NCBI GenBank assembly: GCA_027345905.1
Contig: DAIETC010000117.1
Span: 1 to 12,155 of the forward strand
Reading direction: 5' to 3'
Length of the DNA: 12,155 nt
From: Kineosporiaceae bacterium
Lineage (GTDB): Bacteria; Actinomycetota; Actinomycetes; Actinomycetales; Angustibacteraceae
Program-made: the position numbers and the translations under genes
Shown here: piece by piece, positions 7,621 through 12,155 of the stretch
Layout: every line of letters starts with the position of its first letter
Position numbering within the stretch: position 1 is the first letter of the stretch
The notes under the pieces: generated by a model
The model's input: the letters and a program-made list of their open reading frames with translations, nothing else
Databases searched by the model: none
Told to the model about the DNA's origin: nothing

Positions 7621-7890
7621 CTAGACCGACGTGCGGTGGCCGCCCTTGAGGCCGGCGACCAGGGCTACGCCGATCGCGGCGAGCACGACCTGGATGAGCA
7701 GCTCGATCCAGTCCACACCCGCAGTGTTGCTGAAGCGCCCGGCGATGACAGTGCCGATCAGGGCGGCGAGGATGCCGACCCCGATCGTCAGCAACAGGCC
7801 GATGTTCTGGCGTCCGGGCAGCACCAAACGGCCCAGCGCACCGATGATGGCGCCGATGATGATCGCGGTAATGAAGCCGGTGACGGTCAT
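7621..7890 (-). CDS. GlsB/YeaQ/YmgE family stress-response membrane protein
   Basis: An 89-aa small membrane protein with three hydrophobic segments (about 4-22, 31-50 and 62-82) and the family's glycine pattern: ITAIIIGAIIGALGRLVLPG, then GLLLTIGVGILAALIGTVIAG, then a C-terminal helix ending GGHRTSV. Once called transglycosylase-associated proteins, these are induced by general or envelope stress in several bacteria; molecular function is unknown. The ATG at 7890 is preceded by AAAGGG seven bases upstream, a good Shine-Dalgarno, but that site is the 3' arm of a small hairpin. The gene is downstream of DUF3107 on the same strand, after 139 bp of hairpin-rich sequence. Confidence 0.9.
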   Translation of the reverse strand: MTVTGFITAIIIGAIIGALGRLVLPGRQNIGLLLTIGVGILAALIGTVIAGRFSNTAGVDWIELLIQVVLAAIGVALVAGLKGGHRTSV

Positions 7891-7895
7891 GTGCA

Positions 7896-7968
7896 GCCCT
7901 TTCGAAGGGCCCGGATGCGGGCCTACGGCCCTGGCGACCAGGGAACCGGAAGTATCCGGTTGATCAAC
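7896..7968 (-). promoter_or_regulatory. Hairpin-rich leader of the GlsB-type gene
   Basis: Back-to-back inverted repeats fill this stretch. GCCCTT-TCG-AAGGGC (7896-7910) includes the ribosome binding site. GGGCC-TAC-GGCCC (7919-7931) and CCCTGG-CGA-CCAGGG (7929-7943) share three bases and exclude each other. AACCGGA-AGTA-TCCGGTT (7944-7961) is followed by the 10-bp palindrome GTTGATCAAC (7959-7968). I see no clear TANNNT promoter for the gene. The outermost repeats could be a terminator for the DUF3107 transcript or operators; the innermost could hide the ribosome binding site. Confidence 0.5.
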
Positions 7969-8029
7969 ACATTGCCACGGGAAGGTCAGCTACGCACGTC
8001 GGGGGGCGCCGACGTCGAACAGCGCGCGC

Positions 8030-8251
8030 TCAGGAGCCGAATCCCACCCGGCGTTCGCCACTGCCGCCGGTCTCGACGTACCCGAGCACCGTCGTCGGCA
8101 CCACCACGCTGCGCCCGCTGGCGTCGGTCAGGCGCAGGGTTCCCCCGGCCGCCACGGCCGCCTCGACCAGCGCGGCGACCTCGTCCGCGCTCTGCGCCGA
8201 GTCCAGCACGATCTCGCGGGCGACGTTCTGCACGCCGATCTTGACCTCCAC
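8030..8251 (-). CDS. DUF3107 family protein
   Basis: A 73-aa small cytosolic protein of actinobacterial family DUF3107 (mycobacterial TB9.4/Rv3208A type). It begins VEVKIGVQNVAREIVLDSAQS and ends with a VPTTVLGYVETG...RRVGFGS segment, the normal limits of the family. I place the start at GTG 8251: AGGAGG (8259-8264 on the plus strand as CCTCCT) lies seven bases upstream, and homologues start with the same EVKIGVQ strand. A longer frame reaches an ATG at 8290 but would add 13 residues alien to the family. It follows the TetR gene by 57 bp on the same strand, as in mycobacteria, so the two are probably co-expressed. Function unknown. Confidence 0.88.
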   Translation of the reverse strand: MEVKIGVQNVAREIVLDSAQSADEVAALVEAAVAAGGTLRLTDASGRSVVVPTTVLGYVETGGSGERRVGFGS

Positions 8252-8258
8252 TGCGTTG

Positions 8259-8264
8259 CCTCCT
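8259..8264 (-). promoter_or_regulatory. Shine-Dalgarno AGGAGG that fixes the DUF3107 start
   Basis: A near-perfect AGGAGG on the minus strand lies seven bases before GTG 8251 and downstream of the alternative ATG at 8290, so it decides in favour of the shorter protein. Confidence 0.85.
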
Positions 8265-8308
8265 GCGGGCGTCGTCCAACCGGCGACCACTGTCGTCGTG
8301 CGGACAGG

Positions 8309-8971
8309 TTACCTGCGGGGACCTGGGCGCTTCACCCGTTGGCCCACGTCCGGGCCGATCTTGGGGAAGGCGCCGAGGCCGCGCCAGGACATCTGCCCGA
8401 TCAGCGCGCTGGCGGCTTCGCGGGGGATCGAGCCTTGGGTCGAGAGCCAGTACCGGGCACTCACCTGGGCCATTCCGGTGAGAGCCACCCCGAGCAGCAT
8501 GGCCTGCTCCGATGGCAGCTGGGTGTCTTCGCCGATGACTTCGGCGATCGCCCGGGCGCAGCGCTCGGTGACGTCGTCGACGCGTTGGCGCACGGCTTGC
8601 TCGTTCGTCAGGTCCGACTCGAAGACCAAGCGGAACGGTTCGCCGTCCCGGTCGACGAACTCGAAGTAGGCGGCGATGGTAGCCACCACCCGCTGCTTGT
8701 TGTCGCGAGTCGACGACAGGGCCGTACGAACGGCATCGAGCAGCGCCTCGATGTGTTCGTCGAGCAGCGCGAGGTACAACTCGAGCTTGCTCTGAAAGTG
8801 CTGGTACACAACCGGTTTCGAGACGCCCGCGCGGTCGGCGATGTCGTCCATTGCCGCCGCGTGGTACCCACAGCGCACGAACACCTCCTGCGCCGCGGCG
8901 AGCAGCTGGGTGCGCCGCGCGCTGCGCGAGAGTCGGGGGCCACGCAACCGGGTGCTGGATGTGGTTGACAC
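8309..8971 (-). CDS. TetR family transcriptional regulator
   Basis: A 220-aa dimeric repressor-type protein. The N-terminal helix-turn-helix domain is residues about 16-62: SARRTQLLAAAQEVFVRCGY, then MDDIADRAGVSKPVVYQHF and SKLELYLALLDEH, a strong TetR_N match. The C-terminal helical ligand domain (65-205) has no diagnostic effector motif. The GTG start at 8971 has GAGGAG five to six bases upstream. The tail after 190 (WRGLGAFPKIGP...) is basic. It is the positional match of Rv3208 in mycobacteria, next to DUF3107. By its position it may control itself, DUF3107 and perhaps the divergent 309-aa protein; no operator can be confirmed by eye. Confidence 0.93.
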   Translation of the reverse strand: MSTTSSTRLRGPRLSRSARRTQLLAAAQEVFVRCGYHAAAMDDIADRAGVSKPVVYQHFQSKLELYLALLDEHIEALLDAVRTALSSTRDNKQRVVATIAAYFEFVDRDGEPFRLVFESDLTNEQAVRQRVDDVTERCARAIAEVIGEDTQLPSEQAMLLGVALTGMAQVSARYWLSTQGSIPREAASALIGQMSWRGLGAFPKIGPDVGQRVKRPGPRR

Positions 8972-9030
8972 GCTCGCTCCTCACCCGCCGCCCGGTCTTT
9001 GCCATGTGGCGGCGCTCGGCGGCGAGGCGA

Positions 9031-9036
9031 ATCCTA
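9031..9036 (-). promoter_or_regulatory. Candidate -10 box (TAGGAT) of the TetR gene
   Basis: TAGGAT on the minus strand fits TANNNT and would give a leader of about 50 bases with the GAGGAG ribosome binding site before the GTG at 8971. There is no good -35. Confidence 0.35.
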
Positions 9037-9179
9037 GGCGGTGAGCGGCTTGTGGGCACCCTGCGCGTGCTGACTCGCCCCGGACGGGCGTCACCCGAAC
9101 GGCGGTCTGGCGGCGGATCCGCTGCGCGCAGATGAACGCGCCTGCCACACTCCTGACACTGCGTGCGATGCGCCGCGTC

Positions 9180-9215
9180 GATGCGATACGGGCGATGCGA
9201 TACGGGCGATGCGAT
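9180..9215. repeat. 14-bp tandem repeat, 2.6 copies, just before the 309-aa protein gene
   Basis: GATGCGATACGGGC occurs at 9180-9193 and again exactly at 9194-9207, followed by a partial third copy GATGCGAT at 9208-9215. The array ends where the Shine-Dalgarno GAGGAGG (9216-9222) starts, so it forms the 5' leader of the gene. Confidence 0.85.
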
Positions 9216-9227
9216 GAGGAGGTGGCG

Positions 9228-10157
9228 GTGAGCACCGAGTACGAGGTCGATGCCGCCACGATGCGCGATGCCCTGAGCGGGTTGCCCGGCGTCGTCCAGG
9301 TCGACCTGGAGTTCGACGCCCACGGCGCGGGGGTGCTACGCGTGCGGCTGGGGCAAGGCGTGGACGAGGACGCGGTGGTGGACGCCGCCGTCGCCGGTCT
9401 GCGGCGAGTCGCCGGCGTCGGGATCGACGGCAGCCGGCTGCGCCTGTGTGGCCCGAGCGGGCGGCCCGTCGTGGCAGTGGTCGAGACGCACGCGCCCGAG
9501 CCGGACGAGGCGGCCGGGCCTGCGGCGCCAATCCGAGTCGGCCGACCCCCCACCCCACCACCGCCGGTCGTCTGGCAGCCGCTCGCGCAGCGCGGGCCCA
9601 CTGCGCCGACGGCCGAACCGGACGCCGGTTCACTCCCGGGCGAGTCCGGTTCACTCCCGGGTGAGTCCGGTGAGTCCGGTGAGTCCGGTGCGTCCGGTGA
9701 GTCCGGTGAGCCGCCGACGCCAAGCGAGCAGCCTTCGCCGCCGGACTCGGCCAACCGCCTGGTACTCGAGCGAGTCGAGGTCGCCTACGAGCGCGTGCAG
9801 ATGTGGGCCACGGTCCACCTCACCCGGGGCGAGTCGACGCACACCGGGTCGGCCGGGGCCACCGCGACCGGAAGCGGTGCGCACCGGGCGGTCGCCGCCG
9901 CCACGGCCCGGGCTGCGGAGTCTGCCCTCGGGGGCGACGTACGTTTGGACGTGGAGGCCGTTGACGTCCTGGGCGTCGGCCAGGACCAGGTGGGCATCGT
10001 CATCGTCACCCTCCTGACCGAGCGCGGGGTCGACCGGTTGACGGGTGCGGCGCTGGTGCGTGGCGATGGGGGCGAGACGATCGTGCGGGCGACGCTGGAC
10101 GCGCTGAACCGGCGTACGGACAGCATCGCAGCGCCGCGACCCACGTCGCACGCCTAG
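9228..10157 (+). CDS. Uncharacterised 309-aa two-domain protein with a Gly-Glu-Ser repeat linker
   Basis: I do not recognise a named family. Residues about 1-85 look like a small alpha/beta domain (TMRDALSGLPGVVQVDLEFD and VLRVRLGQGVDEDAVVDAAV), reminiscent of a ferredoxin-like beta-alpha-beta fold. Residues 86-175 are a Pro/Gly/Ser/Glu linker containing GESGESGESGASGESG. Residues about 176-300 form a second alpha/beta domain: LVLERVEVAYERVQMWATVHL, HRAVAAATARAAESALGG, VGIVIVTLLTERGVDRLTGA and GGETIVRATLDALNRR. No signal peptide or membrane helix is seen, so it is probably cytosolic. Start: GAGGAGG lies five bases before GTG 9228; a longer frame from 9132 would translate the 14-bp repeats. 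It sits where mycobacteria have DUF3152, between TetR and moeZ. Confidence 0.8.
   Translation: MSTEYEVDAATMRDALSGLPGVVQVDLEFDAHGAGVLRVRLGQGVDEDAVVDAAVAGLRRVAGVGIDGSRLRLCGPSGRPVVAVVETHAPEPDEAAGPAAPIRVGRPPTPPPPVVWQPLAQRGPTAPTAEPDAGSLPGESGSLPGESGESGESGASGESGEPPTPSEQPSPPDSANRLVLERVEVAYERVQMWATVHLTRGESTHTGSAGATATGSGAHRAVAAATARAAESALGGDVRLDVEAVDVLGVGQDQVGIVIVTLLTERGVDRLTGAALVRGDGGETIVRATLDALNRRTDSIAAPRPTSHA
9627..9713 (+). repeat. In-frame minisatellite: two 21-bp units plus about five 9-bp units
   Basis: The 21-bp units at 9627-9647 and 9648-9668 differ at one base and encode Gly-Ser-Leu-Pro-Gly-Glu-Ser. They run into 9-bp units GGTGAGTCC at 9669, 9678, 9687 (one base changed, giving Ala for Glu), 9696 and a degenerate one at 9705, encoding Gly-Glu-Ser. 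Both lengths are multiples of three, so copy-number change keeps the frame. It forms the linker between the two domains of the 309-aa protein. Confidence 0.9.
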
Positions 10158-10184
10158 CCGCTCGCCCGCTTGTCGCCCAGCGGC

Positions 10185-10199
10185 TACCGTCATGGGGTG
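10185..10199 (+). promoter_or_regulatory. -10 box TACCGT with leaderless spacing to a mini-ORF ahead of moeZ
   Basis: TACCGT (10185-10190) fits TANNNT and is followed by six bases and a GTG at 10197, the same spacing seen at the PHP gene. Transcription would start on or beside that GTG. No clear -35 is visible. Confidence 0.5.
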
Positions 10200-10244
10200 G
10201 CTGACGTCGTTGCACACTGCGCGTCGAGGCGGCGGTCCTCGTGA
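10197..10244 (+). CDS. Candidate leaderless 15-codon mini-ORF overlapping the moeZ start
   Basis: GTG at 10197 opens a 15-codon frame (VADVVAHCASRRRSS) closed by TGA at 10242-10244, which overlaps the moeZ GTG (10241-10243) as GTGA. If the TACCGT promoter is real, a leaderless mRNA would begin with this codon, so ribosomes would translate the mini-ORF and could pass directly to moeZ. There is one cysteine codon at position 8. moeZ itself lacks a strong Shine-Dalgarno. Coding is inferred from promoter spacing, not from homology. Confidence 0.4.
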   Translation: MADVVAHCASRRRSS

Positions 10245-11440
10245 GCCGGCCGGCTCTGGTCGAGCCCGGGCCCCCGCTCACCCGCGAGCAGGTGGCGCGC
10301 TATGCCCGCCACCTGCTGATCCCGGACGTCGGCGAGCTGGGCCAGCGCCGGCTCTCGGCGGCCCGGGTGCTGGTGGTCGGCGCCGGGGGCCTCGGGTCAC
10401 CCGCGTTGCTGTACCTTGCGGCTGCCGGAGTGGGGACAATCGGCGTGTGCGACCCCGATGTCGTGGACGCCTCGAACCTGCAGCGCCAGGTGGTGCACGG
10501 CAGCAGCGACGTCGGGCGCGCCAAGGTCGACTCGGCCGCCGACACCCTGGCCGAGGTGAACCCGCTGGTGCGGGTGGTGAAGCACCAGGTGCGCCTGGAG
10601 GCCAGCAACGCCCTGGACCTACTCGCGGGCTATGACCTGGTGGTGGACGGCACCGACAACTTCGCGACGCGCTACCTGGTCAACGACGCCTGCGTCCTGC
10701 TGGGGATCCCGAACGTGTGGGGCTCGGTGTTCCGCTTCGACGGCCAGGTCAGCGTGTTCTGGGCTGGGCACGGCCCTTGCTACCGCTGCCTGTTCCCCGA
10801 GCCGCCGCCGCCGGGCAGCGTCCCGTCCTGCGCCGAGGGCGGCGTGCTCGGCGTGCTGTGCGCCGCCGTGGGGGCCGCGCAGGCGACCGAGGCGATCAAG
10901 CTGGTCACCGGTGTCGGCGAGACCCTGGTGGGCCGTCTGCTCGTGCACGACGCGCTGCGGGCCACCTGGCGTGAGCTGGGCGTGCTCCCCGACCCTACGT
11001 GCGCGGTCTGCGGCCCGGCGGCGACGATCACCCGCGAGTCCGGCCTGGCCGACTACGAGGGCTTTTGTGGCCTGCCCCCGGCGGGCGGCTCGGGCACCGG
11101 CGCGGACGACGGGCTGCCCGTCGTCCGCGCCCCGGAACTGGCGTCGTGGCTCGCTGACCCCGGCCGCGACGTGCTGCTCGTGGACGTGCGCGAGCCGGGG
11201 GAGCGGGCCATCGTGTCGATACCTGGCGCGCTCGCCATCGGGCGCGGCGAGTTCGACAGTGGCGCGGCCCTGGCGCGGATCCCGTTCGATCGCCCGGTGG
11301 TGCTGTACTGCAAGGGTGGTGGGCGCTCAGCCGGCGCCCTGCGGCTGCTGCTGGACGCCGGCCACCCCGACGCCCGGCACCTGGAGGGCGGCGTGCTGGG
11401 CTGGGTCGAGCAGGTCGACCCAGGCCTGCCGACCTACTGA
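10241..11440 (+). CDS. moeZ: MoeZ: adenylyltransferase (ThiF/MoeB domain) fused to rhodanese sulfurtransferase
   Basis: A 399-aa cytosolic enzyme that activates the C-terminal Gly-Gly of sulfur-carrier proteins (MoaD, CysO or ThiS type) by adenylation and then delivers sulfur from its rhodanese domain, serving molybdopterin, cysteine or thiamine-related pathways. The ThiF domain (about 14-255) has GAGGLGSP (47-54), DPDVVDASNLQRQ, the DGTDNFATRYLVND signature and PSCAEGGVLG. Two CxxC pairs, Cys180/Cys183 and Cys254/Cys257, form the usual zinc site. The rhodanese domain (about 285-399) ends in the active loop CKGGGRS with catalytic Cys357. Length and start (SRPALVEPGPPLTREQVARYARHL) match mycobacterial MoeZ. 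GTG 10241 overlaps the stop of a mini-ORF. No carrier protein gene is in the window. Confidence 0.95.
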   Translation: MSRPALVEPGPPLTREQVARYARHLLIPDVGELGQRRLSAARVLVVGAGGLGSPALLYLAAAGVGTIGVCDPDVVDASNLQRQVVHGSSDVGRAKVDSAADTLAEVNPLVRVVKHQVRLEASNALDLLAGYDLVVDGTDNFATRYLVNDACVLLGIPNVWGSVFRFDGQVSVFWAGHGPCYRCLFPEPPPPGSVPSCAEGGVLGVLCAAVGAAQATEAIKLVTGVGETLVGRLLVHDALRATWRELGVLPDPTCAVCGPAATITRESGLADYEGFCGLPPAGGSGTGADDGLPVVRAPELASWLADPGRDVLLVDVREPGERAIVSIPGALAIGRGEFDSGAALARIPFDRPVVLYCKGGGRSAGALRLLLDAGHPDARHLEGGVLGWVEQVDPGLPTY

Positions 11441-11477
11441 CCCTGCTTGCCTACCTGGGCCTGCTTTCCTACCTGGC
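11424..11477. repeat. 18-bp tandem repeat at the 3' end of moeZ
   Basis: CCTGCTTGCCTACCTGGG (11442-11459) and CCTGCTTTCCTACCTGGC (11460-11477) differ at two bases. The preceding 18 bases (11424-11441), which hold the last moeZ codons and the stop, share CCTGC and CCTAC at matching positions and look like a third, more diverged unit. The last unit supplies the left arm of the inverted repeat between the convergent genes. Confidence 0.7.
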
Positions 11478-11531
11478 ACCGGTGCGCAGCGGCCGTTCCG
11501 GGCCGAAAAGTACCGGTCCTGGGTAGGAAAG
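11464..11531. terminator. Long imperfect inverted repeat between convergent moeZ and sedolisin genes, probable bidirectional terminator
   Basis: The left arm 11464-11483 (CTTTCCTACCTGGCACCGGT) pairs with 11512-11531 over 20 positions with one mismatch and two G-T wobbles. The 28-base loop contains its own hairpin CGGCC (11490-11494) / GGCCG (11501-11505). It lies between the ends of two converging genes and ends seven bases from the peptidase stop codon. There is no U-run, which is common for actinobacterial terminators, so the role is inferred from position and pairing. Confidence 0.65.
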
Positions 11532-11537
11532 GCGGGA

Positions 11538-12155
11538 TCAGAAGGCGCTGGTGCCGTTCGGGGTCCCGAGGCCGGTGGGCCCGTCCCAGCCGGTGCGGGC
11601 GGTGCACAGCTGAGTCGGCGAGCAGGTGCCGTTCGACCCCGAGGTGACGTCGTTCATGTTTCCGGCAGTGGTTGCTGTGGTCGTGTCGTTTTTGTACGGC
11701 AAGGCGTTCGCGTAGGTGGGGGTGGTGGCGTTGCCGGTGTTGCCGGACAGCGCGTACACGGAGGCGATGATCGGGGACGAGACGCTAGTGCCGCCGAAGA
11801 CCAGCCAGCCGGAGACCCCCTGGTAGGCGAAGGAGTCGTAGACCGCGACGCCCGTGCCGGGGTCGGCGACCGCCGACACGTCGGCCATGGCGCGCTTCGT
11901 GCAGCCGGTGTCGAACGTCGAGGCCGCCGCCAGCGCCGCGTTGTACGTCGAGCAGCCCGATCCGGCGCCGCTCCACACCGTCTCGGCCCAGCCGCGGGTG
12001 CTTGAGGCTTTGGTGAGTGACGTGCCGCCGACGGCGACGACGTACGAGGACGACGCGGGGTAGCTGCCGCCCTGGTAGCCGTTGTCACCGGTCGAGGCGG
12101 TCACGGCGATGCCGGGGAAGTTGTAGTACTTGCCGTACGTGGCGTCGGAGGCGTC
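11538..12155 (-). CDS. S53 family (sedolisin) serine peptidase, 5' part outside window
   Basis: The C-terminal 205 residues of a sedolisin-type acid peptidase; the frame is open through 12155, so the N-terminal prodomain and the catalytic Glu/Asp lie to the right. Visible: FPGIAVTASTGDNGYQGGSYPASS, with the oxyanion-hole Asp at visible residue 24; YVVAVGGTSL; KRAMADVSAVADPGTG; and the nucleophile Ser in GGTSVSSPIIAS (visible residue 124). The calcium site is marked by Asp in MNDVTSG and in GWDGPTGLGTPNG. Four cysteines suggest disulfides in a secreted protein; the signal peptide would be outside the window. The GTG at 12104 is internal, a valine within the family block. Likely extracellular protein degradation. 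S8 subtilases share the GTS serine motif, but the STGD and GWD-x2-TG-x-G blocks favour S53. Confidence 0.9.
   Translation of the reverse strand, partial: DASDATYGKYYNFPGIAVTASTGDNGYQGGSYPASSSYVVAVGGTSLTKASSTRGWAETVWSGAGSGCSTYNAALAAASTFDTGCTKRAMADVSAVADPGTGVAVYDSFAYQGVSGWLVFGGTSVSSPIIASVYALSGNTGNATTPTYANALPYKNDTTTATTAGNMNDVTSGSNGTCSPTQLCTARTGWDGPTGLGTPNGTSAF

Larger units (their letters stand above)
8972..9227. other. 256-bp divergent intergenic region between TetR and the 309-aa protein gene
   Basis: The longest gene-free stretch. It holds the TetR Shine-Dalgarno (8977-8982, minus), a candidate TetR -10 box TAGGAT on the minus strand (9031-9036), a small inverted repeat CGCCC-CGGAC-GGGCG near 9075-9090, and 14-bp tandem repeats at 9180-9215. 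No clear TANNNT promoter precedes the rightward gene. I see no RNA gene or additional coding sequence here. Confidence 0.5.

Noticed and set aside
8252..8290. Longer DUF3107 start at ATG 8290
   Set aside because: The AGGAGG and the family N-terminus EVKIGVQ support GTG 8251; the extra 13 residues overlap the ribosome binding site.
8305..8315. Small palindrome CAGGT-T-ACCTG at the TetR stop codon
   Set aside because: Arms of only five bases within GC-rich sequence; not enough to call an operator or terminator.
9132..9227. N-terminal extension of the 309-aa protein from ATG 9132
   Set aside because: It would translate the 14-bp repeats and lacks a ribosome binding site, while GAGGAGG sits five bases before GTG 9228.
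7986..9323. 445-codon minus-strand frame over DUF3107 and TetR
   Set aside because: It covers TetR and DUF3107 in the wrong frame; both of those have clear family motifs and ribosome binding sites.
9627..9713. CRISPR-like array
   Set aside because: Units are directly adjacent with no unique spacers and encode an in-frame Gly-Glu-Ser linker.
10632..12005. 457-codon plus-strand frame running from inside moeZ across the terminator and the peptidase
   Set aside because: It is out of frame with moeZ, antisense to the sedolisin, and very rich in Arg/Ala/Ser, a typical GC-rich shadow.

Overview
The window is a very GC-rich stretch (codon third positions almost all G or C, frequent GTG starts) from an actinobacterium. 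Gene content supports this: DUF6758 next to a PHP phosphoesterase, a DUF3107 protein behind a TetR regulator, a MoeZ-type (ThiF plus rhodanese) sulfurtransferase, and -10-only TANNNT promoters placed for leaderless transcripts. As I recall it, the order moeZ / TetR / DUF3107 / ferritin-like protein / DEAD-box helicase matches, with relative orientations, the Mycobacterium tuberculosis Rv3206c-Rv3211 neighbourhood. I cannot name the genus from sequence alone.

Left part (1-4439, all +): the 3' four-fifths of pruA (proline catabolism), then a co-directional run of a DUF6758 zinc-ribbon-like protein, a PHP-domain phosphoesterase, a MarC membrane protein and a Cas4/AddB-like PD-(D/E)XK nuclease with four cysteines fit for a [4Fe-4S] cluster. 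Between marC and the nuclease lie four 17-bp tandem units, each carrying a start/stop overlap.

Middle (4458-8971): a 2H phosphoesterase (2'-5' RNA ligase family) lies just behind a DEAD-box RNA helicase (both -). The helicase is divergent from a leaderless ferritin-like protein (+), with a perfect palindrome between the two -10 boxes. Then come, on the - strand, a GlsB/YeaQ stress membrane protein behind a hairpin-rich leader, DUF3107 and TetR.

Right part (8972-12155): a 309-aa protein of no family I recognise, with a Gly-Glu-Ser minisatellite linker, takes the position where mycobacteria carry a DUF3152 gene. moeZ follows, behind a leaderless 15-codon mini-ORF whose stop overlaps the moeZ start. 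A secreted-type S53 sedolisin peptidase runs off the right edge, convergent with moeZ across a long imperfect inverted repeat.

The genes are mostly conserved actinobacterial housekeeping or stress functions, and I see no phage, transposon, CRISPR array or obvious defence island. The most unusual features are at junctions: the chain of ATGA/GTGA mini-ORFs between marC and the nuclease, the moeZ leaderless mini-ORF, the helicase leader, and several short tandem repeats at gene ends. No stretch over 300 bases lacks a gene; the longest is the 256 bp at 8972-9227.
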